Shown here piece by piece: positions 24,331 through 32,819 of a stretch of DNA of 53,082 bases. The stretch lies in assembly GCA_947465645.1 (NCBI GenBank), contig CANIBQ010000028.1:1-53082 (forward strand). Direction: 5' to 3'. A program made the position numbers and the translations under genes. Each line of letters starts with the position of its first letter. Position 1 is the first letter of the stretch. Under the pieces are notes generated by a model. It saw only the letters and a program-made list of their open reading frames with translations, was not told where the DNA came from and searched no databases. This DNA is from Acidobacteriota bacterium (GTDB lineage: Bacteria > Acidobacteriota > Vicinamibacteria > Vicinamibacterales > UBA2999).

Positions 24331-24536
24331 TCTGCGCTCCAGGCCCCCTGTGGCTCATTCGACCACGCTTGTCGCCCGTGCGGCAACGCTCGATGGTTTT
24401 GCCGATTCAGCCAGCACGACCAGAGGCGTCTGCCTGCGCGACCTCGAACCACTGACCGCACTGCTCGTACGGACATGCAACTCGCGCTACCGCATCACGG
24501 TGTCCAGGCACGCGGCGTTCTGAAGGCTCCACCCGC
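24331..24536. other. Divergent intergenic region, no gene seen
   Basis: About 200 bases between lgt (minus) and the FHA-GAF-PP2C gene (plus). No protein-like frame or RNA gene is recognised and no strong hairpin was found. GAAGG about ten bases before the ATG at 24537 can serve as Shine-Dalgarno. Confidence 0.4.
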
Positions 24537-26159
24537 ATGACGAGCGGCAACCCACGCCTGCTGGTCACCGATTCGCTCGGCCGCCGCCAGATTCCCATCG
24601 ACAAGCCGCTTCTCATCCTCGGACGCCGCAGTGAGAGCGACGTCCGCGTGGCGGGAGCCGGCGTCTCGCGCCACCACGCGGACATCCTCGCCGAGAACGG
24701 CGTGTGCCGCCTGCGCGACTGCACGTCGAAGTTCGGCACGTTCGTGAACGGACGCCGCGCCGAGGAACACGTCCTCGCGCACGGCGATCGGATCCGGCTC
24801 GGCGAAACGGAAGACACCGAGATCGTGTTTCTCATCGGCGAAGAGGACGGGGCGCAGGAACACAGCGCCGTCTCCGCCGTCAGCGAACTGCGCCACCTGG
24901 CCGCGCTCCTCGAGGGCCTTCGCGCGCTCGGCTCGGGGCGCGTGCTCGACGACGTGCTGACGCTCGTGCTCGACTCGTCCATCGAGGTGACCGGCGCCGA
25001 GCGCGGCTTCATCATGCTCGCCAACCAGGCCGGGCAACTCGAGTTCAAGCTGGCGCGTGCGCGCGGCCAGGTGACGATGTCTGGGCGGACGTTCGAGACC
25101 AGCCGCAAGATCCCCGAGACGGTCTTCAGCACCGGCAAGCAGACGATCGTCGAGGACCTGATGGACGAAGGGCTGGCGTCGCTGCACACGGGAACGGTCG
25201 CGCTCGGCATCCGGCATGTCTTGTGCGCTCCCCTGCGCCTCGTGCGGTATGTCGAGCGCGCGGAAGACAGGAACGAGGACAAGATCGTCGGCGTGCTGTA
25301 TCTCGACAGCCGCGAGCGTGGCGCGCTGCGGTCGCACTCCGCGCGCACGGCGCTCGAGACCCTCAGCATGGAAGCGGCGGTCGCCATCGAGAACGCGCGG
25401 CTGTATCGAGAAGCGCTCGAGCGCGCCACACTGGATCAGGAGCTGAAGGTGGCCGCGGCGATTCAGCAGTCGCTGCTTCCCGCGTCGAACCGAAGCGGCC
25501 GGTTCTTCAGCACCGCCGGCACCTCGGTCCCCTGCCGGTCGGTGGGCGGTGACTTCTTCGATTACGTGGACCTCCCGAGCGGCCAGTTCGGATTCATCCT
25601 CGGCGACGTCGCCGGCAAGGGACCGCCGGCGGCGCTGCTCGCGGCGGCCTTGCTCGGCAGCTTCGGCTCCGAGGCGACCTATCAGACGCGTCCGGCGCCG
25701 CTCGTGACGCGGCTCAATCTCAACCTGTTCCGCCGGAAGATCGACGCCCGGTTTCTCACCGCCTTCTACGGCATGCTCGGCCCCGATGGCTCGTTGACCT
25801 ACACCAACGCCGGGCACAACGCGCCGGTGCTCGTCGGCGCCAGCACGGTCCGGCGGCTCGAGACCGGCGGCACGGTGCTCGGCCTGTTCGAGCACGCGTC
25901 GTACGACGAGGACACGGTGACGCTCGCACCCGGAGACGTGATCATCGCGTTCAGCGACGGGGTGAGCGACGCGCTCAACGAAGCCGGCGAGGAGTACACC
26001 GAGGAGCGGCTGCTCGCGTCGGTCCACGCTCATCGCGGCAAGTCACCGCAGGCCCTGCTCGACGGCCTGCTGGCTGACGTGCACGGCTTCTGCGGCGAGG
26101 CGACGCCGAGCGACGACGTCACGCTGGTCGTCGTGCGATACGAGGGAAATCAGGTATAG
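24537..26159 (+). CDS. FHA-GAF-PP2C (SpoIIE-type) serine phosphatase
   Basis: A 540-residue cytoplasmic signalling protein. Residues about 15-100 are an FHA phosphothreonine-binding domain (LLILGRRSESDVRV, VSRHHADI, TSKFGTFVNG). Residues about 115-290 are a GAF domain (LDDVLTLVLDSSIEVTGAERGFIML, IVGVLYLDSRERG). Residues about 310-538 are a PP2C/SpoIIE phosphatase with metal-binding Asp residues in CRSVGGDFFDYV, GDVAGKGPPAALLAA, AFSDGVSDALNE and PSDDVTLVV. A short helical linker (ALERATLDQELKVAAAIQQSLLP) precedes the phosphatase, as in RsbU/RsbP. The STAS gene 20 bases downstream is the expected substrate, so the pair forms a partner-switching output; no anti-sigma kinase is in the window. Confidence 0.92.
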   Translation: MTSGNPRLLVTDSLGRRQIPIDKPLLILGRRSESDVRVAGAGVSRHHADILAENGVCRLRDCTSKFGTFVNGRRAEEHVLAHGDRIRLGETEDTEIVFLIGEEDGAQEHSAVSAVSELRHLAALLEGLRALGSGRVLDDVLTLVLDSSIEVTGAERGFIMLANQAGQLEFKLARARGQVTMSGRTFETSRKIPETVFSTGKQTIVEDLMDEGLASLHTGTVALGIRHVLCAPLRLVRYVERAEDRNEDKIVGVLYLDSRERGALRSHSARTALETLSMEAAVAIENARLYREALERATLDQELKVAAAIQQSLLPASNRSGRFFSTAGTSVPCRSVGGDFFDYVDLPSGQFGFILGDVAGKGPPAALLAAALLGSFGSEATYQTRPAPLVTRLNLNLFRRKIDARFLTAFYGMLGPDGSLTYTNAGHNAPVLVGASTVRRLETGGTVLGLFEHASYDEDTVTLAPGDVIIAFSDGVSDALNEAGEEYTEERLLASVHAHRGKSPQALLDGLLADVHGFCGEATPSDDVTLVVVRYEGNQV

Positions 26160-26160
26160 T
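26155..26160 (+). promoter_or_regulatory. Possible -10 element (TATAGT) before the STAS gene
   Basis: TATAGT lies 20 bases before the STAS ATG, overlapping the stop of the phosphatase gene, followed by a strong GGAGGAGGAG ribosome-binding site. No clear -35 is seen, so an internal promoter is only a possibility; read-through from the phosphatase gene is sufficient to explain expression. Confidence 0.25.
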
Positions 26161-26179
26161 CCGAGTCCGGAGGAGGAGC

Positions 26180-26530
26180 ATGAAGATCGAGCAGCGCACC
26201 GCGGGACACGTCGCCATCGTCAAGGTCACGGGCGACATCACGTTGAACAAAGGGGGCGACGTCCTCCTCAAGGACAAGGTCCAGAGTCTCATTCAGCAGG
26301 GCCAGAAGAATATCCTGCTCGATCTGAGTGACGTGTCGTACGTCGACAGCGCGGGGCTCGGCGAGCTCGTGCAGGCATACGCCACGACGAAGAACCGCGG
26401 TGGCGCGCTCAAGCTCCTGAGCGTCACCAAGCGGCTCAAGGATTTGCTCGTCGTGACGAAGTTGTTGACCGTTTTCGACACGTTCGACGCCGAATCCGAC
26501 GCCATCGCGAGCTTCGGATCCGCGACCTGA
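26180..26530 (+). CDS. STAS-domain anti-sigma factor antagonist
   Basis: A 116-residue SpoIIAA/RsbV-type protein. The core VAIVKVTGDITLNKGGDVLLKDKV and LLDLSDVSYVDSAGLGELVQAY is complete, with S57 in DSAGLG as the expected phosphorylation site that the upstream PP2C would dephosphorylate. The strand-helix pattern continues in GGALKLLSVTKRLKDLLVVTKLLTVFDTF. A very strong Shine-Dalgarno (GGAGGAGGAG) sits just ahead, suggesting it is made in excess of the phosphatase, as expected for a stoichiometric antagonist. Confidence 0.93.
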   Translation: MKIEQRTAGHVAIVKVTGDITLNKGGDVLLKDKVQSLIQQGQKNILLDLSDVSYVDSAGLGELVQAYATTKNRGGALKLLSVTKRLKDLLVVTKLLTVFDTFDAESDAIASFGSAT

Positions 26531-26743
26531 ATAGAATTGCGCCGGCAGCAAATGCTGCGAGCCTGATTTGATGCCGATCTCGCGAGGAAGACCGATGTCC
26601 TCGAACGCGAGTTGAGGACCCAGCGTTCCGCGATGGATCGCCTCAAGGACATCGGTGCGCCGCCGCCACGCCGCTCGAAGCCTCCCACCGTCAGCAGACC
26701 CAAGTCCGTATAACGATCGTCTCCGCGCCTGCAGGCGCATGCG
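26531..26743. other. Convergent intergenic region, no gene recognised
   Basis: About 210 bases between the STAS stop (plus) and the receiver-domain stop (minus). Short open frames exist on both strands but none resembles a family I know. No T-tracted hairpin terminator is seen. Confidence 0.4.
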
Positions 26744-27826
26744 TCAGCGTGGGCGGACGGAACCGTTGAGCAGGCGGCGGAGCTCCTGGACGATCAGGTC
26801 CAGCGCGCACGGCTTCATCAGCACGCGGAGGATGCCGGCGCGCCGGAGGCGATCGGTCTGCTCGAGGTATTCCGAGCGACCGGTGACGGCGACGATCGGA
26901 ACCGTGTGGGCCGGGTCGGCCTCGTGGAGCGCGCGGCAGAACTCGAAGCCGTCCATCCCGGGCAGCGCGAGATCGGTCAGGATCGCATCGGGGCGCAGCG
27001 ACTGCGCTTTCTCGAGCGCCTGAAATCCGTTGTGCGCGTCGGCGGTACGAAATCCAGACTGGCTCAGGTAGTCGCGGTACATCACGCGGGTACTGAAATC
27101 GTCTTCGACGATGAGGACGAGGGGGTGGCCGTCCATGGCTCGGTGCCGATGCCTGGAGTCGTGCCGTCCATCCCTGACCCAGGCGGCCGTCCGGGAGGCC
27201 GGCCGCTCCCGCGCGACCTGCTGCAGGTCGTCTGGCGTATCGACATCGGTGAGCGCATCCAGGAGTGACACGCGGAGCCCCGCGAGCGCGGCAGCCGTCG
27301 TCGTCTGCGCCAGCACCGCGTCGCTCCCCCACTCGATTCCGTCGAATACCGGTGGCACCCGCGTGGCGCCGATCAGGTAGTACCCGCCGTCGGCGGCGGG
27401 ACCGAGCACGAGCGCGTCGGGATCGCGATCGAGTATCTGGAAGGCCGTTTCGACAATGGCGGGCGTCATCGCCGGCAGGTCCGATCCAATCAACACGACC
27501 GCGCGAGACCCTGCGTCGAGCAGCGCGACAAACATGCGTTGCATCCGCTCGCCAAGCGTGCCGTCAGATGAGCCAGGGAGTTGCGGGATGACGTCGACGT
27601 CCGGCGCGACGAGCGCCGCGACCTCGCCGCAGCCCGACGGGGGCGTGACGGCCACGACGCGAGAGACTCCGGGCGCCGCCGTGCCGTCGAGAGTATCGAG
27701 CAGCAGCGCCGTCAGCAGGCGTGGATCCGGTGCGCATCCGAGCGCCTCGAACAGGCGGGTCTTGCCGCCTGAGGAGGGCGCGCGGGTCAGGACCGCGACA
27801 ACGCGCGCGCCCGCAGCATCCACCAT
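26744..27826 (-). CDS. DUF2064 glycosyltransferase-like (TIGR04282) domain fused to response-regulator receiver
   Basis: One open frame of 360 residues. Residues 1-about 205 are a DUF2064/TIGR04282 protein, the family linked to arsenosugar-type biosynthesis: [65 protein letters not shown]. After an Arg/His-rich linker comes a complete receiver domain (231-360): LVLIVEDDFSTR, phospho-acceptor D285 in ILTDLALPGMDG, and a Lys in VLMKPCALD. No stop separates them. The receiver could also start alone at ATG 27136 (130 residues), but no Shine-Dalgarno precedes it, which favours fusion or a lost stop codon. The 5' end overlaps msrQ by 40 bases. No histidine kinase is nearby. Confidence 0.72.
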   Translation of the reverse strand: MVDAAGARVVAVLTRAPSSGGKTRLFEALGCAPDPRLLTALLLDTLDGTAAPGVSRVVAVTPPSGCGEVAALVAPDVDVIPQLPGSSDGTLGERMQRMFVALLDAGSRAVVLIGSDLPAMTPAIVETAFQILDRDPDALVLGPAADGGYYLIGATRVPPVFDGIEWGSDAVLAQTTTAAALAGLRVSLLDALTDVDTPDDLQQVARERPASRTAAWVRDGRHDSRHRHRAMDGHPLVLIVEDDFSTRVMYRDYLSQSGFRTADAHNGFQALEKAQSLRPDAILTDLALPGMDGFEFCRALHEADPAHTVPIVAVTGRSEYLEQTDRLRRAGILRVLMKPCALDLIVQELRRLLNGSVRPR

Positions 27827-28383
27827 AGACGGAACCCGAGCAACACGCAGAGCGCCAGCGCCCACAACCGCGGCTCGCGGATGTCGGCCTTCACCCCCCA
27901 CCAGAAATGCACGACCGCGGTGATCGCGGCAACATACACCAGGCGGTGCAACTGCTGCCATCGCCGTCCCAGGCGCCGAATCATCCCCGCCGTGGACGTG
28001 ATCGCGAGCGGCAGCAGCAGCACGAACGTCACCATCCCGATGGTGATGAAGGGACGTTCGAAGACGTCCACGATCATGGTCTGGACGTCGAAGAACTTGT
28101 CGACGACCGCCCAGGTGAGCAGGTGGAGGCAGGCGTAGAAGAACGAGAAGAGCCCGAGCATCCGCCGCAGGCGTATGAGCTCGTTCCAGCCAGTCAGGCG
28201 GCGCAGCGGCGTCACGACCAGCGTGATGACGAGCAGCATCACGGCGGCGTCGCCGGTTGCGTGCGTGATGAACTCGATGGGATTGGCGGTGAGGTTGCCC
28301 GTGTAGGCGCGGTACGCGAGCCGCGCGGCGGGAATGAGCGCCGCCGCGAAGGCGATTCGCGTGAGGAGGACAATCCGCGTCAA
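27787..28383 (-). CDS. msrQ: MsrQ heme-binding membrane subunit of methionine sulfoxide reductase
   Basis: A 198-residue integral membrane protein of the YedZ/ferric-reductase-like family that passes electrons from the quinone pool to MsrP. About six TM helices are visible, with His residues for heme b in [44 protein letters not shown] and [27 protein letters not shown]. Translation starts at TTG 28383, which overlaps the msrP stop (TTGA), so the two are translationally coupled in the standard msrP-msrQ order. Confidence 0.93.
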   Translation of the reverse strand: MTRIVLLTRIAFAAALIPAARLAYRAYTGNLTANPIEFITHATGDAAVMLLVITLVVTPLRRLTGWNELIRLRRMLGLFSFFYACLHLLTWAVVDKFFDVQTMIVDVFERPFITIGMVTFVLLLPLAITSTAGMIRRLGRRWQQLHRLVYVAAITAVVHFWWGVKADIREPRLWALALCVLLGFRLWWMLRARALSRS

Positions 28384-29339
28384 TAGTTTTTGCGGAGGTC
28401 CATTCCCGAATAGAGCGACGCCACCTGGTCGGCGTAGCCGTTGAACATCTCGGTCTTCCGGCGGCGGAACTCGCCAAGCCGGCGCTCGGTCGCCTGGCTC
28501 CAGCGCGGGTGGTCCACCATCGGATTCACGTTGGCGTAGAAGCCGTATTCACGCGGCGCCGATATCTGCCACGTGTTCACCGGCTGCGTATCGGTGAAGC
28601 GGATCTTGACGATCGACTTGATCCCCTTGAAGCCGTACTTCCAGGGGGTGACGAGCCGGATCGGGGCGCCGTTCTGGTTCGGCAGCACCGAACCGTACAG
28701 GCCGACCGCGAGAATGGACAACGGATGCATCGCCTCGTCCATCCGCAGCCCTTCGACGTACGGGTAGCGGATGATCGGGATGCGCTGCCCCGGCATCCGG
28801 CCCGGGTCCATGAGCGTGGTGAACTCGACGAACTTCGCACTCGGCTGCGGCTGGAGGGTCTTGATCACGTCGGCGAGCGGCACGCCGATCCACGGCACGA
28901 TGATCGACCAGGCTTCGACGCACCGCATCCGATACACGCGCTCTTCGAGCGCATACGGCTTGATGAAGCTGTCGATGTCGTAGGATCCCGGCGTCTTGAC
29001 GAGTCCCTCGACGCGGATCGTCCACGGACGCGGGTTGAACCTGCCCGAGTTGGCCTTCGGATCCTCTTTCTCAGGGCCGAACTCGTAGAAATTGTTGTAC
29101 GACGTGACGTCGTCGTAGCTGTTCGGGGCTTCCGTCGTGCTGAGCGGACTCTTCTTCACGTTCGGCAGCCTGGCGAGGTTGCCCTGCGCGCTGACGGGCG
29201 TGGAGAACGGTGAAGCGATCGCTGCTGCGGCACCGAGCGCCGCACCAGAGGCCGCCTGGATGAACTCCCGCCGTCTCAGGTACAGCGCCCTCGGGGTAAT
29301 CTCCGAATAAGGAATGCCGCCACCCTTTTTCGTCAGCAT
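28380..29339 (-). CDS. msrP: MsrP periplasmic molybdopterin methionine-sulfoxide reductase subunit
   Basis: A 319-residue enzyme (YedY family) that repairs oxidised methionine in periplasmic proteins. A Tat signal is visible ([21 protein letters not shown]), C140 in [14 protein letters not shown] is the molybdenum ligand, and the blocks [80 protein letters not shown] are characteristic. ATG at 29339 gives the normal N-terminus. The product needs Tat export and molybdopterin; neither pathway is encoded here. It is divergent from the GT2 fragment with only 18 bases between starts, so the promoters overlap the 5' ends of both genes. Confidence 0.95.
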   Translation of the reverse strand: MLTKKGGGIPYSEITPRALYLRRREFIQAASGAALGAAAAIASPFSTPVSAQGNLARLPNVKKSPLSTTEAPNSYDDVTSYNNFYEFGPEKEDPKANSGRFNPRPWTIRVEGLVKTPGSYDIDSFIKPYALEERVYRMRCVEAWSIIVPWIGVPLADVIKTLQPQPSAKFVEFTTLMDPGRMPGQRIPIIRYPYVEGLRMDEAMHPLSILAVGLYGSVLPNQNGAPIRLVTPWKYGFKGIKSIVKIRFTDTQPVNTWQISAPREYGFYANVNPMVDHPRWSQATERRLGEFRRRKTEMFNGYADQVASLYSGMDLRKNY

Positions 29340-29357
29340 TCGCTGATTATAGGAGAT

Positions 29358-29608
29358 ATGCCCTGGCTGAGCGTCGTAATCCCCGTCCTGGACGATGTGG
29401 CCGCCGCCGAGCGATTGATTCGCCAGATTGAGCCGGATCCGCAGGTCGAGGTGCTGATCGTGGATGGAGGCTCCGATGCCCGGCTCGACCGCGTGGCCGA
29501 CTCCCGGCCGGGCACGCGCGTGCTGCGCACCTCCGCCGGACGCGCGCGACAGATGAATGCCGGCGCGCGCGAGGCCGCCGGCGAGTGGCTGCTCTTTCTT
29601 CACGCCGA
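29358..29608 (+). pseudogene. N-terminal fragment of a TIGR04283-type GT2 glycosyltransferase
   Basis: The first about 83 residues ([65 protein letters not shown]) match the GT2 family that normally pairs with DUF2064 proteins, which occurs 1.5 kb away. The expected catalytic continuation (HADT, then the rest of about 220 residues) is missing: from the codon after LFLHA the DNA instead encodes, in another frame, a nucleotide-sugar dehydrogenase. The open frame runs on to 29882 with meaningless sequence. It is therefore a 5' remnant, and any product would be inactive. Confidence 0.75.
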
Positions 29609-30663
29609 GCCGGCGGAACGGGAGCCTCGACCTCACCTACCTGACCCGCGTCTGCGAGCAGATTGGCGAGGTCATCCGCGACAAGCCCGCCTATCACGTC
29701 GTCGTCATCCGCAGCACCGTGCTGCCAGGCACGACGCACGGCACCGTCATCCCCGCGCTCGAAGCGGCATCGGGCAAGACGTACGGCGAAGGGTTCGGCG
29801 TGTCGGTGAATCCCGAGTTCCTTCGCGAGGGATCCGCGATCAAGGACTTCCGCCACCCGCCGCTGACGCTCGTCGGCCATAACCACGCGGCGGACGCGGC
29901 GCCCACCAGGGCGCTCTACGACCACGTCGACGCACCGCTCTACACCGCGCCGATCCGCGTCGCCGAGATGATCAAGTACACGAGCAACACCTGGCACGCG
30001 GTCAAGGTGACGTTTGCCAACGAGATCGGCAACGTGTGCAAGAAGATGGGCGTGGACAGCCATGAGGTGATGGACATCTTCTGCAAGGACGACAAGCTGA
30101 ACCTCTCGCCGTACTACATGAAGCCCGGGTTTGCGTTCGGCGGCTCGTGCCTGCCGAAGGACGTGCGGGCGCTGCAGTACCGCGCGAAGGAACTGGATCT
30201 CGAACTGCCCCTGATCAATTCGGTGCTCGGAAGCAACCGGATGCAGGTGCAGCACGCGATCGACCGGATCGTCGACACCGGCAAGCGGAAGATCGGGCTG
30301 TTCGGGTTCAGCTTCAAGGCGGGCACCGACGACCTGCGCGAATCGCCGCTGGTCATCATGGCGGAGGCGCTGCTCGGCAAGGGCTACGATCTCTCGATCT
30401 ACGACCGCAACGTCTCGCTGGCGCGGCTGGTGGGCGCGAACAAGCAGTACATCGAGGAACAGATCCCGCACCTGTCGCGGCACCTGTGCGACACCCTCGA
30501 TGAAGTCATCGACCAGGCAGAAGTCATCGTGGTGGGCAACGGCGCACCCGAATTCTCGGAGGCGGTTGCGCGCTGCCGGCCCGACCAGATCGTGATCGAC
30601 CTGGTGCGGATCCCCCTGGACTTCAGCAAGGTCCAGGCGCAATACGACGGGATCTGCTGGTAG
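29602..30663 (+). pseudogene. Nucleotide-sugar dehydrogenase (AlgD/Ugd family) lacking its NAD-binding N-terminus
   Basis: About 350 residues of a GDP-mannose/UDP-glucose 6-dehydrogenase starting abruptly at [22 protein letters not shown]. Present: STVLPGTTHGTVIPALE, NPEFLREGSAIKDF, the central helix EMIKYTSNTWHAVKVTFANEIGNVCK, catalytic Cys in GFAFGGSCLPKDVRAL, and the C-terminal FGFSFKAGTDDLRESPLV. Missing: the Rossmann domain with GxGYVG (about 90-100 residues). The upstream DNA belongs to the GT2 fragment in a different frame. The only in-frame start ahead (ATG 29557) would add 20 junk residues. The sequence after the junction is well conserved, so the truncation is recent or artefactual. 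Confidence 0.8.
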
Positions 30664-30673
30664 GGTGGCCGGG

Positions 30674-30806
30674 GTCAGTTGTCAGTTGTCAGTTGTCAGT
30701 GGTCAGTTGTCAGTTGTCGGAAGGCAACGAGTCGGCTTGAGGCATCTGACAACTGGTATCTGGCAACCGACAACCGACAACCGACAACTGACAACCGACA
30801 ACCGAC
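30674..30806. repeat. Heptamer tandem repeats forming a large inverted structure
   Basis: Six consecutive 7-base units of gtcagtt (one variant gtcagtg) occupy 30674-30715. After about 50 bases, six inverted units aaccgac/aactgac fill 30765-30806 and end directly at the stop codon of the convergent spoIID-like gene. The arms are near reverse complements, so the transcript from either side folds into a long hairpin between two convergent genes. Similar heptamer arrays are, from general knowledge, frequent in Acidobacteria. Confidence 0.85.
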
Positions 30807-32360
30807 TTATCTCACCTCGCGCCAGTCGCGCCTTCGGGCCACCTCACGCGCGAAACAGCTCTCGGCGCGGCTTTCCGCTTCGCGTTGCGCGGCGACGGAC
30901 ACCGCCAGCGTCAGCTCGGCGTCGGATGGACACTTGACCCGCGCTGACGACGCCTGCGGGGCGCCCGCCGGCCGGGCGCCGTAATAGCGCGCGGCCCCCA
31001 CCCGGATCCACAGCGGGCGCTCGGCATAGGTCGCGGCAACGAGCAACTCGGCGACGGCGACGCGCAGCGCCACCTCGACGCCGTCGCGCTGAACCAGCAC
31101 CGCGGCCGGGGCCAGATCGATCGAGGTGCCCTGCGCCATCGCGCTCACCCACCACGGACGGCCTGTCGCCACCCTGAAGCTGTCGAGCGTGTCGTGAAGC
31201 CTGATCGTGATCGGCGCCACCGAGGTACCCAACACCCTGGTCAGCTCGCCATGCGCACGCGCGGCCATCTGCTCGAGATCGGCGGCGGCCACCGGCGATC
31301 CGGCCGGCACGCGCACGGTGATGCCGCTGGCGCGACCGACGATCGCGGCAGGCGATGCAGCCGCGGCCGCAGGCGCTTTCGCGATCGTCCCCTCGAGACG
31401 CGTCAGCGCGAGGCCGGGATAGTACTGCGCGAGAATCGAAGGGACGCTTTCACCGCGCGTCGCGCGCCGCCCGGCGCCGATCACGCAGAGGCCCACGCCG
31501 TGGCCGAATCCCCGGCCGGTGAACTCCAGCCGGTTGCCGCGCCGCCTCATGGAGAACGCCGTACTTCGCAACTGGGTGGCGCCGACCGCCAGCCTGAACT
31601 GGCTGCCGGAAATCGTGTCGGGCCTGAGTCCCCTGAGGTGCAGCCGTTCCACGCGGCCCGACCGGTTTCGCTCGTCGATGGTCACCTCGCGAAGTCGCTC
31701 ACCCTGGAAGCCCACTTTCGCCAGCGCCTGCTGGACGTCGCCGAGGCGCACCGCCATCGTCCACGGCACGTCGTCGGCGTGGACGTCGTCGGCCTTCGAC
31801 TGCAGGTAGGGAAACGCCAGCTCGGGCCACACCTGCGACGCCTCCTCCGAGCGTCCGCCGCACGAGGCGGAGTAGAAGATTTCCGCCGCCTCGCCGCGCC
31901 AGGTCAGGATCCGCCCCGCCGTGGCGAGCGTCGCGCGGCGGCTCGCCGGCGTCGCCGCGCGCGGCACCTGGCAGTGCGTGGTGTCGCAGAGGTCATACCC
32001 GTCGCGGCCGTGCCGGTCCAGGTTCGCCAGCGCGTAGGTACGAATCGCGATCGCCAGAGCCTGCTGCGCCGCCTCGGCGGCTCGCGGCTCGCCCTCCCCC
32101 GCCACCACCCGCGCCACATAGACCTCGAGGGGCAGCAGCGTGACACGGCCGTCGGTGGCCAGCGCCCCCACGCGAATCGTCCGCCTGCCGCTGGCCGACT
32201 CGAGATCGGTATCGGTGACGTCGGCCTGCCCGAAGGCGCCGCCGAGCGGAACGATAACCGAGACGATTAATGTGAGGACGCCCAGGCATATGCGGGGCGA
32301 GCCTTTACGGCTCGCCTCGCGGACCGTGAAGGTCCGCGCCGCATCGAGCGGGGTATTCAC
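30807..32360 (-). CDS. SpoIID/LytB-domain protein
   Basis: A 517-residue exported protein starting at GTG 32360, which overlaps the SET-gene stop as GTGA. The SpoIID/LytB core is clear: IRVGALATDGRVTLLPLEVYVARVVAGEGEPRAAEAAQQALAIAIRTYAL (shown here as blocks IRVGAL, LEVYVARVVAGE, AQQALAIAIRTYAL), then SASCGGRSEEASQVWP and GRGFGHGVGLCVIGAGRRA. In sporulating Firmicutes SpoIID is a lytic transglycosylase acting on septal peptidoglycan; homologues in non-sporulators probably also act on denuded glycan. The C-terminal about 170 residues form a second, unassigned domain. The signal peptide is preceded by a stretch encoded by a palindromic element (residues about 8-22). The 3' end abuts the heptamer repeat array. 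Confidence 0.85.
   Translation of the reverse strand: MNTPLDAARTFTVREASRKGSPRICLGVLTLIVSVIVPLGGAFGQADVTDTDLESASGRRTIRVGALATDGRVTLLPLEVYVARVVAGEGEPRAAEAAQQALAIAIRTYALANLDRHGRDGYDLCDTTHCQVPRAATPASRRATLATAGRILTWRGEAAEIFYSASCGGRSEEASQVWPELAFPYLQSKADDVHADDVPWTMAVRLGDVQQALAKVGFQGERLREVTIDERNRSGRVERLHLRGLRPDTISGSQFRLAVGATQLRSTAFSMRRRGNRLEFTGRGFGHGVGLCVIGAGRRATRGESVPSILAQYYPGLALTRLEGTIAKAPAAAAASPAAIVGRASGITVRVPAGSPVAAADLEQMAARAHGELTRVLGTSVAPITIRLHDTLDSFRVATGRPWWVSAMAQGTSIDLAPAAVLVQRDGVEVALRVAVAELLVAATYAERPLWIRVGAARYYGARPAGAPQASSARVKCPSDAELTLAVSVAAQREAESRAESCFAREVARRRDWREVR
32296..32337. repeat. Palindromic element inside the spoIID-like coding sequence
   Basis: Two hairpins, ggcgagcc-tttac-ggctcgcc (32296-32316) and gcggacc-gtgaa-ggtccgc (32319-32337), lie in the 5' part of the spoIID-like gene and encode about residues 8-22 (RTFTVREASRKGSPR region) just ahead of the hydrophobic signal segment. 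Loop sequences on the coding strand are TTCAC and GTAAA, which contain the TTCA and TAAA loops of the intergenic elements at 20.1 and 20.8 kb. Confidence 0.7.
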
Positions 32361-32773
32361 AGCTTGCGCTTGCACCCGGGACGGCAGCGGCACTGGATCA
32401 CCTGATCGCCGTCGGTGTGGTAGTCGTACGTCAGCTCTTCGCCGGCCTCGATGTTGCGCGCCGCGCAGATCCAGATCGTCTTGCCGATGACCCGGCTGTA
32501 GCAGTTCGGCTTGCAGGCGTGGTTGATGAACCGCGCGTCGTTGCCGCCGACGTGCGCGTCGCGCACCCAGCGGCGGTTCACCGTGAAGACCCAGATCTCG
32601 CCGCGCTCGAGGTACTTCGTCTCTCGCTTCAGGCTTTCCTTGTGATCGATCAGTTCACCGGCGTAATCGATGATCCGCCTGTTCTTGTTGATGGGCTCAC
32701 GTGCGAAGACGCCCCATCCATGTAACTTCGAACGGCGGCGTTTGACCTTTGGGAGTGTGCGAACGTCAGACAT
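32357..32773 (-). CDS. SET-domain protein (lysine methyltransferase-like)
   Basis: A 138-residue single-domain SET protein. Visible motifs: KLHGWGVFAREPINKNRRIIDYAGELI (SET-N), the SAM-binding NDARFINHACKPNCYSRV with the pseudoknot NHxCxPNC, and the catalytic Tyr in GEELTYDYHTDGD. A post-SET Cys cluster (IQCRCRPGC) is present, as needed for zinc binding. Bacterial SET proteins often methylate ribosomal or other basic proteins; here no substrate is evident. The stop overlaps the spoIID-like start (GTGA), so the two are coupled although no functional link is known. ATG at 32773. Confidence 0.92.
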   Translation of the reverse strand: MSDVRTLPKVKRRRSKLHGWGVFAREPINKNRRIIDYAGELIDHKESLKRETKYLERGEIWVFTVNRRWVRDAHVGGNDARFINHACKPNCYSRVIGKTIWICAARNIEAGEELTYDYHTDGDQVIQCRCRPGCKRKL

Positions 32774-32819
32774 GCAGGCAGACAGGATAGCAAATGCTCC
32801 TGCCTGCCTGCCCGATCGG

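Noticed and set aside
26150..26740. Minus-strand frame across the STAS gene with a protein-like segment near 26560-26660
   Set aside because: Most of it is antisense to the STAS gene; the remaining part does not match anything I know.
30674..30806. Heptamer arrays considered as an insertion-sequence end or integron site
   Set aside because: No transposase or integrase, no target duplication visible; a simple mirrored tandem repeat is sufficient.
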